Shown: positions 15,298 to 25,834 of the stretch, piece by piece | How the letters are laid out: each line of letters opens with the position of its first letter | Numbering within the stretch: position 1 is the stretch's first letter | Assembly (NCBI RefSeq): GCF_009935905.1 | Contig: NZ_PREX01000022.1 | Coordinates: 1 to 47,153 of the forward strand | Length of the DNA stretch: 47,153 nt | Reading direction: 5' to 3' | Source of the DNA: Alkalibacterium sp. MB6 | GTDB lineage: Bacteria; Bacillota; Bacilli; Lactobacillales; Carnobacteriaceae_A | The notes under the pieces: model-generated | The model's database searches: none | Told to the model about the DNA's origin: nothing | What the model saw: the letters and a program-made list of their open reading frames with translations, nothing else | Program-made: the position numbers and the translations under genes

Positions 15298-16380
15298 TTA
15301 ATAATCGTCCCAATCTTTATTTTCATACTTTTTAGATAATTCGTCTGCTTCAGAACTTCCAAACGTATCGATTGGTCGGCTTAGCATTTCTTCCGTTCGT
15401 TTCGCTTCGCGTTCTTTACTTTCCTGCTTAGATTTCCACCAGCGGTAAAGCAAGTAAAGAGCGATGACGATACCAAATATGATTAAAACAGGAATCCAAG
15501 GAGATGTGGTGACTTCCATAATTCGGTCAGCTGCATCTCTAAATGATTGGCTGAAATATTCCTCATCAGAAATATTTTGGTTGGTATAATTTCTATCCAA
15601 GTAGTCCATTAAAATATCTCCAGCCTCACTATCAATGACGCTTCTTGCCTGGGACCCTGTCACATAATAAGTGATGTAGTCATTTGGTCTAGGTTCGAAG
15701 AAGACCAGCAACAGGTGTGCTTCGTCTGTAAATAATTCATCGTACAAATTATTGGCATAAGCTGAAACGTCCTCCATTGACGGGTTTGTCGACCCATTGA
15801 TGTCACCAGTGATATGGACATGTGGCTGGACGCCTGTTTCATTGTAGAAATACCTTAAGCCTTCAGTCATTTGAGTATCGTTTTGAATCCAACCTAATTC
15901 ATCCGTGTAATAGGCTGTTTCGTTTACGGCGCCTGACGGTAAAGGCTCGCGTTCAACGGTAGAGGCTGTAATGGATCCACTTCCGCCACCACCACCGGTC
16001 CCTCCACCAAATAGTCCACCTACTCCGCTAAACAATGAAGATAATATAAAGAAGAATATAAGAATGGTGAAGATCCCACCACATCCTAATCCACCACAGC
16101 CGCCACCACCACCGGGGTAAAAGCCGCCGCGACGTCTTCCGTATCGTGGACCAAATAAGCCTCCACCAAAGCCTCCGTATACGCGTGGTCGACGGTTATA
16201 GCCGCCACCGCCTCCAAAACTTCCACCGCCACGGTTACCTCCACCGAAGCTTCCGCCACCGCGACCACCACCAAAGCTTCCGCCACTACGGCCACCGCCA
16301 CCGCGACCTCCGCCAAAACCTCCGCCGCGGGAACCGCCTCCACCGAAGCCGCCACCGCCACGTCCGCCTCCTCGACCCAT
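15298..16380 (-). CDS. Glycine-rich membrane protein partner of PspA
   Basis: A 360-residue protein in four parts: an extreme Gly/Arg region of about 95 residues built from GGGSFGGG and RGGG units, a CGGLGCGG segment leading into a membrane helix (FTILIFFFILSSLF), an extracytoplasmic domain (about 145-290) of a TPM-like type with YYVTGSQARSVID, and a second helix (IPVLIIFGIVIALYLLY) followed by a charged tail. GGAGAGG precedes the ATG. Sitting before pspA it is a candidate membrane anchor or sensor. Family assignment of the domain is uncertain. Confidence 0.65.
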   Translation of the reverse strand: MGRGGGRGGGGFGGGGSRGGGFGGGRGGGGRSGGSFGGGRGGGSFGGGNRGGGSFGGGGGYNRRPRVYGGFGGGLFGPRYGRRRGGFYPGGGGGCGGLGCGGIFTILIFFFILSSLFSGVGGLFGGGTGGGGGSGSITASTVEREPLPSGAVNETAYYTDELGWIQNDTQMTEGLRYFYNETGVQPHVHITGDINGSTNPSMEDVSAYANNLYDELFTDEAHLLLVFFEPRPNDYITYYVTGSQARSVIDSEAGDILMDYLDRNYTNQNISDEEYFSQSFRDAADRIMEVTTSPWIPVLIIFGIVIALYLLYRWWKSKQESKEREAKRTEEMLSRPIDTFGSSEADELSKKYENKDWDDY

Positions 16381-16540
16381 ATGTATCCTCTCCTTTTCTC
16401 AAACGAATCTAGTATACAAAATTTAGCATAACAGGGATAGTAATGCAATTTATAGCTATTTTAACTAAACTGAAGGCAAGAGGTAATTCGTATACGATTT
16501 GAAAGAATAACCCTTCTAACTAATGGTTATCCAGTAAATT

Positions 16541-16549
16541 TGTTATACT
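16541..16549 (+). promoter_or_regulatory. Extended -10 promoter of the YeeE/YedE gene
   Basis: TGTTATACT is an extended -10 element (TGnTATACT) about 42 bases before the start; no good -35 hexamer is seen. Confidence 0.45.
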
Positions 16550-16590
16550 TAAATTGTTAAAGTAGGGGTAGATAGTAACGGAGGGAGACC

Positions 16591-17877
16591 ATGGAAACAA
16601 ATCATAAGGGGACAATTATAAAAGTCGTTCTTGGCATCCTTCTGCTTTTAGGTGCCCTTTATTATGCCAGAATACTCTTCAGTCAAGAAACGACATTAGC
16701 CATATTCATTTTATCCGGGTTAGGACTGGGTTACATCGTCACCCGATCTGAAGTAGGGATGGCTACAGGCTTTATGGATTTTTTTATTAATGGCAACCGC
16801 AAACGTTTATATGGCTTACTCATGCTATTTGGAATAGGCGCCTGCGTAGTGGCAATCATTCATTTCCAAACAGCCCTTTCGGGAGCTGTACCCCAGTATG
16901 TATCCGATGGTTCACAACAAACCATACCCGGTACTAGTGCAGTTAGTCCAATAAATTTTGGATTAATTCTAGGGACCTTCCTATTCGGTGTTGGCTTATC
17001 TTTAAATAAGGGGTGCGGTTTGGGAACCCTTCGAAACATAGGTTATGGAAAAATGAGACATATGTGGACGCTTGTGTTTATTTTAATAGGGACCTTGCTA
17101 GGGCAACGTTTAACCTATCAACTCGATTACTCTGCTATTCATCAGTACGAGGTTCAGCTTTACTTGCCCCTTGAATTGGGTTATATCGGTACCGTTCTGC
17201 TTATTTTAGTAGTCTTGTCAGTTATCGCTTTTTTTGCTAGGCGATATGAAAAGAAACACGGTCCCAAAGATAAGATTAATGACATAACATTCCCTAAATT
17301 GACACCTACAAAAGACAATGTTTCACAACCTTTACTGTCATCTTCCCTGTTAACCACTTTATTTGTCCGACGCTGGTCAAGATTGGTAAGTGTGATTTTA
17401 ATTACTATTTTACTCACTTTATTTCTCCTCTCGACAGGAGAACCGTTTGAAGTGACGAGTCCGTTAGTGTATCCAGCAGTCTGGTTAAGTGAGCTTATTG
17501 GAGTGAACCAAGTGCATCCGGCATTTGGAGACGTTCGAGAGGCTTTGTCCAGTGGCTTATTTAATCATCCAAACACCTTATTTAATCTCGGCATTATACT
17601 AGGTGCAGCTATTTACGGTTTAACCTCGGGACGCTTTAACTTTGTTTGGGAAATGAAATGGAAAGAATCGGGGTACTTTGCTTTAAGTGGCTTACTTATG
17701 GGAAGCGGAGCTGTACTGGCAAGTGGGTGTATTGTGGGAGCACTTTACTCAGGCATCGTTAATTTGTCATTATCCGGATGGGTTGTTTTCGCATCGATGA
17801 GCTTAGGTATGTATGTGACAGTCAAAATCATGAAAGGTCGAATCAGTACCATTACAAAAATGGCCGAAGAAGAGTAA
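16591..17877 (+). CDS. YeeE/YedE family sulfur-compound transporter
   Basis: A 428-residue membrane protein with about ten or eleven hydrophobic segments. The two family Cys motifs are present, SLNKGCGLGTLRN (about residue 140) and VLASGCIVGALYSG (about 388), as in TsuA-type thiosulfate transporters where such Cys residues relay the substrate. A central hydrophilic loop (about 212-255) separates two halves. GGAGGG precedes the ATG. No partner gene such as a sulfurtransferase adjoins it. Thiosulfate uptake feeding cysK is possible but unproven. Confidence 0.85.
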   Translation: METNHKGTIIKVVLGILLLLGALYYARILFSQETTLAIFILSGLGLGYIVTRSEVGMATGFMDFFINGNRKRLYGLLMLFGIGACVVAIIHFQTALSGAVPQYVSDGSQQTIPGTSAVSPINFGLILGTFLFGVGLSLNKGCGLGTLRNIGYGKMRHMWTLVFILIGTLLGQRLTYQLDYSAIHQYEVQLYLPLELGYIGTVLLILVVLSVIAFFARRYEKKHGPKDKINDITFPKLTPTKDNVSQPLLSSSLLTTLFVRRWSRLVSVILITILLTLFLLSTGEPFEVTSPLVYPAVWLSELIGVNQVHPAFGDVREALSSGLFNHPNTLFNLGIILGAAIYGLTSGRFNFVWEMKWKESGYFALSGLLMGSGAVLASGCIVGALYSGIVNLSLSGWVVFASMSLGMYVTVKIMKGRISTITKMAEEE

Positions 17878-17887
17878 ACAAAAAAAC

Positions 17888-17924
17888 GAACCAGATCAAC
17901 TCTAATTAATAGTTGGTCTGGCTC
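17888..17924 (-). terminator. Terminator between the convergent YeeE and pseudouridine synthase genes
   Basis: GAACCAGATCAACT and AGTTGGTCTGGCTC arms with a 9-base loop. A T-run follows on the minus strand only (plus-strand A-run just upstream), so it chiefly serves the pseudouridine synthase gene. Confidence 0.7.
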
Positions 17925-17942
17925 AATTTAGTTTAGACGGTC

Positions 17943-18836
17943 TTATCCTTTAACGTGCTTGTAGAAACTGTTCGGTACTTTTGCAGTGTAACGAACTAAT
18001 TTGCCAGTTGTTGGATGAGTAAAGGCTAGGGTGCTGGCGTGTAAACCAAGTCGCTTGATTGGGTTGGTTTCCGCACCATATTTTTTATCTCTTGCGATAG
18101 GGTGGCCAATATCTTGCATATGGACACGAATTTGATTTTTACGCCCGCTATCTAGCTCAACTTCAAGTAGAGAATAGTTCTTGTTTCCTGCAATTTTTTT
18201 ATAGTGAGTTACGGCAAATTTCCCACCGTTGTCATAGGGACTGGAATACATCTTCATAGCCGCATTTTCAGTTAACCAAGAAGAGATCGAACCTTCATCT
18301 TTCTCCACTTCGCCTTCGACTAAAGCAGTATAGGTTCGTTCTTTCACCATTTTATGCCAATTCTTTTGTAAAGTGAGCTTGGCTTCTTCGGTTTTGGCAT
18401 AGACCATCACACCAGACGTGTCACGGTCCAGACGGTGCACGATATAAATACGATTATTAGGATTATCTTTTTTCACGTAATCCATTAATTGCTGGTAAGC
18501 GGTGACTTCATTTGGTCCGTCAGCTGACATAGACAAGACACCGATGTCTTTATTGATCACGATAATGGCGTCATCTTCATGCAGGATGTTGATGCCAGAG
18601 AAGGCAGATAGTTTAAGTGATGTCTGGTTACTTATGATGCTCACGACTTGTCCCGGGTTTAGTGGGTGATTGTGTTGAGTAATGGTTTGTCCGTCAACCG
18701 CCACTTGTCCTCGTGTTAAAATAGATTTCACAGCGTTTCGACTTTTATTAGTTAGCGTCTGTAATAAAAAAGGCAACAATTGAGTCGCTTCTTCGATTGT
18801 ATAGTTTGTAGTATCGTTATGTTTAATGGGTCTCAC
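17943..18836 (-). CDS. RluA/RluD-family 23S rRNA pseudouridine synthase
   Basis: A 297-residue protein: an S4-like RNA-binding N-terminus (RNAVKSILTRGQVAVDGQ) and the catalytic domain with the signature HRLDRDTSGVMVYAK, whose second Asp is the nucleophile, then DSGRKNQIRVHMQDIGHPIARDKKYG. It starts with GTG at 18836 with only a weak ribosome site (AGAAAGCGA); no better start lies nearby. The exact uridine target cannot be inferred. Monocistronic, divergent from pyrG. Confidence 0.88.
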   Translation of the reverse strand: MRPIKHNDTTNYTIEEATQLLPFLLQTLTNKSRNAVKSILTRGQVAVDGQTITQHNHPLNPGQVVSIISNQTSLKLSAFSGINILHEDDAIIVINKDIGVLSMSADGPNEVTAYQQLMDYVKKDNPNNRIYIVHRLDRDTSGVMVYAKTEEAKLTLQKNWHKMVKERTYTALVEGEVEKDEGSISSWLTENAAMKMYSSPYDNGGKFAVTHYKKIAGNKNYSLLEVELDSGRKNQIRVHMQDIGHPIARDKKYGAETNPIKRLGLHASTLAFTHPTTGKLVRYTAKVPNSFYKHVKG

Positions 18837-18970
18837 TCGCTTTCTAAAAAGGTTCTTTTAGCATTATAACACGAACGGGTAAGAGTCTCCTTGATAAATT
18901 AACTATCTTTTTTAAAAGACTAGCTAGGTAATAGACAGTTTTAAAAAATCATTGGAGCAATAGAGGAAAT

Positions 18971-19062
18971 GATGACAACTCAAGGTTAATAAGTTTCATG
19001 AGTCGTCATCAAATGAGTGAATGGTTACAACTCAATACGGAAAACTCTTTTGAATTGTAACC
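18971..19062. repeat. Two 40-bp inverted repeats with 52-bp period upstream of pyrG
   Basis: Unit 1 (18971-19010): GATGACAACTCA with TGAGTCGTCATC, one mismatch. Unit 2 (19023-19062): GGTTACAACTCAA with TTGAATTGTAACC, one mismatch. Start-to-start distance is 52 bp. They share ACAACTCAA. They lie in the 430-bp divergent gap between the pseudouridine synthase and pyrG, upstream of the pyrG promoter. The rest of the gap holds the pyrG promoter and attenuator. Confidence 0.65.
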
Positions 19063-19090
19063 AAGGACTGTAAACTCTATGACTCAATAC

Positions 19091-19119
19091 TTGACAGGGT
19101 TATTAAAGATAGCTAATAT
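19091..19119 (+). promoter_or_regulatory. pyrG promoter
   Basis: Consensus TTGACA (19091-19096), 17-base spacer, TAATAT (19114-19119). The predicted start falls at or next to the GGG of GGGCACCC (19127-19134), the GGGC start used for CTP-sensitive reiterative transcription in Bacillus pyrG. Confidence 0.82.
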
Positions 19120-19126
19120 ATCTAGT

Positions 19127-20886
<1,760 letters not shown>

Positions 20887-20937
20887 TTGGATGTAGCCCT
20901 AACTTCTACTGATAAAGTCTTGTACTTTTTATAAGTA

Positions 20938-21522
20938 TCACTGAGAAAACAGTTGATTAAACCCTTTAATCAAATCAACTTCTGAATCGGTTACTTCATG
21001 ACCGCCATCTAGCAATTTAAATGCAGTGGAAGAGTAATGTTCTTTAAGTTGATTGGCCAACTTTAATACGTCGCTCGGAGTGGACAGGGTGTCCGTTGAA
21101 CCAGCAGTGATTAAGATGTGGGTGTCTGAACCAGAGGCAAAGGTATAGTTTAAATTTGAAGGATGCATAAGGATAACTGCTTCGGCTATGTTAGGCCGTT
21201 TTTCAAGCAGGCCTAGAATAAAATTAGCTCCGTTGGAATAGCCCATGAGAGTAACTGGTTTATCAGAATAAGGTAGGGTATCCCACAAATCTAAAAAGGC
21301 ATCTGTTTTCTCATCAAAGTCATCTCTGTTGAGCATGCCGTTAATGAGTGGTTTAAAGTATCGTCTTTCTTGTCCACTTCCTTCATTGCCTAAAAAGCTG
21401 ACAATGGATGCACGGGGATTCACTTCTCCAGTGATGGACAGCAGACTGTATTCATTTCCTCCTGTTCCGTGAAAAAGAGCAAAAGTCTCTTTCGATGAGC
21501 CAGGTATGGTAAGATAATCCAT
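20938..21522 (-). CDS. Alpha/beta hydrolase, MhqD-like carboxylesterase
   Basis: A 194-residue hydrolase starting MDYLTIPGSSKETF. The oxyanion element is LFHGTGGNEYSL, the nucleophile elbow VTLMGYSNGANF (Ser), with Asp in TAGSTDTLSTP and His in LLDGGHEVT. It resembles MhqD/YodD-type carboxylesterases of the quinone-responsive Mhq system. The start at 21522 is set by AGGAGTG upstream; a longer frame to 21582 overlaps the divergent gene. It is divergent from a VOC dioxygenase with only 44 bases between starts, a pairing that supports an Mhq-like role. Confidence 0.82.
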   Translation of the reverse strand: MDYLTIPGSSKETFALFHGTGGNEYSLLSITGEVNPRASIVSFLGNEGSGQERRYFKPLINGMLNRDDFDEKTDAFLDLWDTLPYSDKPVTLMGYSNGANFILGLLEKRPNIAEAVILMHPSNLNYTFASGSDTHILITAGSTDTLSTPSDVLKLANQLKEHYSSTAFKLLDGGHEVTDSEVDLIKGFNQLFSQ

Positions 21523-21566
21523 ATACGTATCACTCCTAAAATTTTTAAAAGGATGTGCCAACTGAC

Positions 21567-22511
21567 ATGAATCACAGTCCACTCATTCACCACATTTCCG
21601 TTATAAACGATAATGTACAGAAAGCCTTCACCTTCTATAATAAGGTACTTGGATTGGATTTACTAATGAAAACGGTCAATCAAGATGATTTAAGTATGTA
21701 TCATTTGTTTTTCAGCGATACAAAAGGACGGCCAGGGACAGAGTTTACAGTCTTCGCTATGGCAGATGGAGACAGAAAGGTCTTTGGGACGGATGATGTG
21801 GAGAGAACGATTTTCGCTGTACCAAGTAATGAGTCCTTATTTTTTTGGGAAGAGCGTCTGAATGAGTATGGACTATTTAACTGTGAAATTGAAGACTACA
21901 ATGACTCATCTATTTTACGGTTCGAAGACTATGATGGGGTTCAGCTTGGACTTGTACCGGTTAAAAAGGATTCTGGGGAATATTTTGGAAGAGAAACAGA
22001 CGACATTTCTTCAGAGCATATGATTTTAGGCATCGATTCTGTTCATTTAAGGGTTCGCTACCCTCAAGCCACAGCAAACATATTAGAGGAACTATACGGA
22101 TTATCGATGATAAAAGAGATCGAGCAAAGCGGACTACCGACAATCATTCTGTCAAAGCCAAATACCTTGTTTAATCAGGAGATTCATATTATAGAAGACA
22201 AAGAGAACCCTGTTGCAAAGGAGGGAGTCGGAAGCGTGCATCATATTGCTTTTTCGGTGAAATCAAAAGCAGATTTAGAGAGACTGGAAGAACAGATTGC
22301 CGAGCGAAACTTCATCAATTCCGGTATCAAAAATAGAGAATTCTTTTATTCCTTCTATTTCAGAGAACCGAATAAATTGTTAATTGAAACGGCAACAGAA
22401 GAAACAGAGTTGATTAAAGAATCTTACGATGGACTCGCTTTTGACGAGGTGCCGCTTTATTTACCGTCTTTCTTGGAGCGTAAGCGCCGCATCATTGAAC
22501 AACAGTTATAA
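21567..22511 (+). CDS. VOC-family ring-cleaving dioxygenase (MhqO/MhqA-like)
   Basis: A 314-residue protein with two VOC modules (about 1-130 and 145-290). Metal-ligand-type residues occur at IHHISVINDN (N-terminal His), SVHLRVRYP, VGSVHHIAFSV and a late Glu in NKLLIETATEE. The family includes the hydroquinone-induced MhqO and MhqA dioxygenases. ATG 21567 is used with AAAAGGA upstream; GTG at 21555 is too close to that site. It is followed by a lipocalin-like gene 26 bases later, so a two-gene operon is likely. Confidence 0.82.
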   Translation: MNHSPLIHHISVINDNVQKAFTFYNKVLGLDLLMKTVNQDDLSMYHLFFSDTKGRPGTEFTVFAMADGDRKVFGTDDVERTIFAVPSNESLFFWEERLNEYGLFNCEIEDYNDSSILRFEDYDGVQLGLVPVKKDSGEYFGRETDDISSEHMILGIDSVHLRVRYPQATANILEELYGLSMIKEIEQSGLPTIILSKPNTLFNQEIHIIEDKENPVAKEGVGSVHHIAFSVKSKADLERLEEQIAERNFINSGIKNREFFYSFYFREPNKLLIETATEETELIKESYDGLAFDEVPLYLPSFLERKRRIIEQQL

Positions 22512-22537
22512 TAGAACTACTGAAAGGAGGTTTAGAC

Positions 22538-22969
22538 ATGTCACTAGCAGAAAATTTATCTGGAACGACTTGGGAATTGGTCTCTTTTCAATCAGAAGAC
22601 AAAAAGGGGAACATGATTTATCCTATGGGAGAAGATGCTACAGGATTCATCTATATTCATCCTGGAAACAGGCTATCCGTTCATATAATGGTAGCGGATA
22701 GGGAAAAAAGCCGTAAAAGGGTTGGAGAAGTGGACTTTAATACGGAAGCAGAAAAAGAAATGGCTGAATTGGGCTACCACGCCTATACCGGACCGTTTAC
22801 CTTAAATGAAGATGCTGTAACGCTAACAACCCATGTAGAAGTCAGTTTAATCACGTCTTATATCGGTGTTGATCAAACGCGTACAGTGAAATTAGAAGGG
22901 GACACAATGCAATTATCTAATGTGAAGCACCCTGAACGCAAATTAGTCTGGAAAAAAGTCGAGAACTAA
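22538..22969 (+). CDS. Lipocalin-like domain protein
   Basis: A 143-residue soluble protein starting MSLAENLSGTTWELVSFQSED. The GTWELVS opening, alternating beta-strand pattern and closing MQLSNVKHPERKLVWKKV match the bacterial lipocalin-like (Lipocalin_5) family. No signal peptide. GAAAGGAGG precedes the ATG. Co-transcription with the dioxygenase suggests binding or handling of a small aromatic or oxidised compound, which is inference. Confidence 0.75.
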   Translation: MSLAENLSGTTWELVSFQSEDKKGNMIYPMGEDATGFIYIHPGNRLSVHIMVADREKSRKRVGEVDFNTEAEKEMAELGYHAYTGPFTLNEDAVTLTTHVEVSLITSYIGVDQTRTVKLEGDTMQLSNVKHPERKLVWKKVEN

Positions 22970-22973
22970 ATAA

Positions 22974-23017
22974 AAAACAGGCTTGTTTCATTTTGAAAAT
23001 GAGACAAGCCTGTTTTT
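22974..23017. terminator. Bidirectional terminator
   Basis: AACAGGCTTGTTTCATTTT pairs almost perfectly with its complement (one mismatch region), with A-run before and T-run after. It separates the convergent lipocalin-like and ABC-F genes. Confidence 0.9.
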
Positions 23018-23045
23018 ATGAAAGTTGGTATACATTACGTTGTTA

Positions 23046-24677
23046 TTAAGCTTTTTCGTAGAGTGCTTTAATTTGATCTTGAGCTGTTTTGTTGTTTAAG
23101 AAATCCTCATAAGTGGTTTCAGCACGATCAACAACCCCGTTAGGTGTAATTTCGATGATACGGTTCGCAACTGTTTGGATAAACTCACGGTCATGTGAAC
23201 TAAACAATACAGAGCCTTTGAATTCAATCATACCGTTATTCAACGATTGGATGGACTCCAAGTCTAAGTGGTTCGTTGGGTCGTCCATAACTAAAACGTT
23301 CGCTTTGCTTAGCATCATTTTAGATAACATACAACGCACTTTTTCTCCACCAGATAAAACAGACACTTCTTTTAATACATCTTCTCCGGAAAACAGCATA
23401 CGTCCTAAGAAACTTCTCAAGAACGTGTTGTCATTCTCTTCTTTAGAAGCGTATTGTCTTAACCAGTCTAGAATCGTTTGAGAATTGTTTTCAAATTCAT
23501 CAGACGTATCTTTTGGCAAGTAAGAACGTGATGTGGTAACACCCCACTGAACAGTACCTGTATCTGGTTCCATTTCACCCATAATAATTTTGAATAAAGT
23601 CGTTAAAGCAACGTCACTCAAGCTGGTGAAAGCAACTTTATCTTCTCTTGATAAAGTAAACGTAATGTTACCTAACACTTGTTTGCCGTCGATTGATTTA
23701 GAAACATTTTCTAAACGAAGCAAGTCATTTCCGATTTCACGTTCGGGTTGGAAACCAACGAACGGGTAACGGCGTGAAGAGGGCTGAATATCATCTAATG
23801 TAATTTTATCCAACATTTTCTTACGAGATGTCGCTTGTTTTGATTTAGACGCATTCGCACTAAAGCGAGCAATAAAGGCTTCTAATTCTTTAATTTTCTC
23901 TTCTTTTTTAGCGTTTTGGTTTGATTGAAGTCTTGAAGCCAATTGGCTGGACTCTAACCAGAAGTCGTAGTTTCCTACAAACAGTCTGATTTTACCAAAG
24001 TCAACGTCGACCATGTGCGTACACACTTTATTTAAAAAGTGTCTGTCATGGGAGACAACGATAACGGTGTTTTCAAAGTTAATTAAAAATTCTTCTAACC
24101 AAGCGATTGAATGAACGTCCAAGCCGTTTGTAGGCTCGTCTAGTAGTAAGACGTCTGGTTTACCAAACAAAGCTTGTGCTAACAAGACTTTAACGTGCTC
24201 GCCACCAGTTAATTCGCTCATTTTTTGGTGATGCAACTGGTCAGGAATACCCAAACCTTCTAATAAAGTCGCTGCTTCAGGCTCAGCTTCCCAACCGTCT
24301 AACTCAGCGAATTCGCCTTCTAATTCAGCAGCCTTAATGCCGTCAGCATCGGAAAAGTCAGCTTTAGAATAAATCGCATCTTTTTCCTGCATGATTTCAA
24401 ACAGGCGTTTGTGGCCCATAATAACGGTATCGATAACCAATTGATCTTCATAATCGTAATGGTTCTGTTTTAAAACAGCCATACGCTTGTTTGATGGAAT
24501 GGATACGTCACCGGATGTTGGAGAGATTTCTCCAGATAAAATCTTTAAAAAGGTAGATTTTCCGGCACCGTTCGCACCGATAACACCGTAGCAATTGTCG
24601 TTGGTAAATTTCATGTTTACTTCTTCAAATAATTTTTTGTCTGAAAAACGCAGACCTAAATCTGTTACTGTAATCAT
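23046..24677 (-). CDS. ABC-F family ATPase (YkpA/YbiT-type)
   Basis: A 543-residue tandem ATPase without membrane helices. NBD1: Walker A GANGAGKST (about 34-42), signature LTGGEHVKV (non-canonical), Walker B LLLDEPTNGLD. The linker (about 245-310) is charged and helical. NBD2: the Walker A position reads KVAFTSLSDVALTTLFKI, lacking the GxxGxGKS/T pattern, though signature LSGGEKVRC and VLVMDDPTNHLD remain. ABC-F proteins act on ribosomes as translation factors or resistance proteins; this branch is a housekeeping type. Monocistronic. Confidence 0.9.
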   Translation of the reverse strand: MITVTDLGLRFSDKKLFEEVNMKFTNDNCYGVIGANGAGKSTFLKILSGEISPTSGDVSIPSNKRMAVLKQNHYDYEDQLVIDTVIMGHKRLFEIMQEKDAIYSKADFSDADGIKAAELEGEFAELDGWEAEPEAATLLEGLGIPDQLHHQKMSELTGGEHVKVLLAQALFGKPDVLLLDEPTNGLDVHSIAWLEEFLINFENTVIVVSHDRHFLNKVCTHMVDVDFGKIRLFVGNYDFWLESSQLASRLQSNQNAKKEEKIKELEAFIARFSANASKSKQATSRKKMLDKITLDDIQPSSRRYPFVGFQPEREIGNDLLRLENVSKSIDGKQVLGNITFTLSREDKVAFTSLSDVALTTLFKIIMGEMEPDTGTVQWGVTTSRSYLPKDTSDEFENNSQTILDWLRQYASKEENDNTFLRSFLGRMLFSGEDVLKEVSVLSGGEKVRCMLSKMMLSKANVLVMDDPTNHLDLESIQSLNNGMIEFKGSVLFSSHDREFIQTVANRIIEITPNGVVDRAETTYEDFLNNKTAQDQIKALYEKA

Positions 24678-24884
24678 ATATTATATTCCTCAATTCTATA
24701 GACTGTTCTTATTATTTATCAAAAGACTCACAAAAAAGAGGTGCTGAGTACCAGCCCTCTAAGTCCATTACTCCCATTATACGCAAGTTTTCATCATTTG
24801 CATGCCTTTTTTACTTTTTCTTCTAAATAAATGATAAAAAAGTCAAAAGTCAGTCAAAATTAAGTAGAAAAGCACGTTTAAAGT

Positions 24885-24893
24885 TGCTACACT
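24885..24893 (+). promoter_or_regulatory. Extended -10 promoter of the aquaglyceroporin gene
   Basis: TGCTACACT fits TGnTAnAnT, about 40 bases before the ATG. No clear -35 element. Confidence 0.35.
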
Positions 24894-24933
24894 GATTTAG
24901 AACGTCTTAAAACTACCAAAAAGAGGTGTATGT

Positions 24934-25662
24934 ATGGAAACAACAGTAGCGCAACAATTAGTAGGGGAATTTTTTGGAACGGCTATTTTAATTTACATAG
25001 GAAGTGGAGTCGGAGCTAGTAACTCATTAAAGGACTCAAAAGCATATGATTCAGGATGGTTACACATTACCATAGGTTGGGGTTTAGCCGTGACGATGGC
25101 CATTTACTCTATCGGTTGGCTGTCACCTGCTCATTTAAATCCAGCCGTTACATTAGGTATGGCTGTTGCTAACCAAATAGAATGGCGCATGGTGCTACCT
25201 TATATTACGGTTCAAATAGTGGGAGCAATGCTGGGCTCGTTACTAGTATGGCTGCATTATTTCCCACATTTCAAAGAAACGAAAGATTCAGATGCAATAT
25301 TGAGTGTGTTTTCAACGACACCAGCTATAAAAGCACCCCTTTGGAATGTCATCAGTGAAATCTTAGCCACAGGTGTCTTGGTTTATGCTTTATTAGCTTT
25401 TACTCAAGGTGATTTTACGGAAGGATTAAATCCCGTTGTAGTCGGCTTATTGATTCTCACCATCGGGTTATCGCTAGGCGGAACGACGGGTTATGCTATT
25501 AATCCAGCTAGAGACTTGGGTCCACGAATCGCCCATCAACTGTTGCCTATTGCTAATAAGGGTAGCTCCCAATGGGATTATGCTTGGATTCCTATCATTG
25601 GTCCCTTCGTCGGTGCAACAATCGGTGGGTTACTTTTCATAGCAGTCACCACATGGATATAA
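24934..25662 (+). CDS. MIP-family aquaglyceroporin / glycerol facilitator
   Basis: A 242-residue membrane channel with six main hydrophobic segments. Both NPA-type half-helix motifs are present, HLNPAVTLGMA (about 70) and AINPARDLGPRIAH (about 190); the Asp after NPAR (NPARD) is typical of glycerol facilitators rather than strict water channels. AAGAGGTG precedes the ATG. No glycerol kinase or dehydrogenase lies beside it, so the substrate (glycerol, water, lactate or small solutes) remains open. Confidence 0.9.
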   Translation: METTVAQQLVGEFFGTAILIYIGSGVGASNSLKDSKAYDSGWLHITIGWGLAVTMAIYSIGWLSPAHLNPAVTLGMAVANQIEWRMVLPYITVQIVGAMLGSLLVWLHYFPHFKETKDSDAILSVFSTTPAIKAPLWNVISEILATGVLVYALLAFTQGDFTEGLNPVVVGLLILTIGLSLGGTTGYAINPARDLGPRIAHQLLPIANKGSSQWDYAWIPIIGPFVGATIGGLLFIAVTTWI

Positions 25663-25664
25663 TA

Positions 25665-25707
25665 AAAAAAGGATGATCAGCCCATGAGGGATTGGTCATC
25701 CTTTTTT
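25665..25707 (+). terminator. Terminator after the aquaglyceroporin gene
   Basis: AAAAAAGGATGA and TCATCCTTTTTT arms with a loop of about 19 bases. Confidence 0.85.
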
Positions 25708-25834
25708 CATGAAAATTACTCTCCGAATCGTAAATAAGCCTATTGGAGTAGACTTTTTATGAAAACCACCCGCTTTTTTTAAAAATGTATGATACACTAG
25801 AAAAGGATTGATTATAAAGAAAGAAGGAATGGAA

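Noticed and set aside
16146..16412. His/Arg-rich reading frame on the plus strand
   Set aside because: Antisense of the glycine-rich repeat region; its composition is explained by the GGN codons opposite.
16086..16448. Ala/Val-rich reading frame on the minus strand
   Set aside because: It is an alternate-frame shadow of the glycine-rich coding repeats, with no ribosome site of its own.
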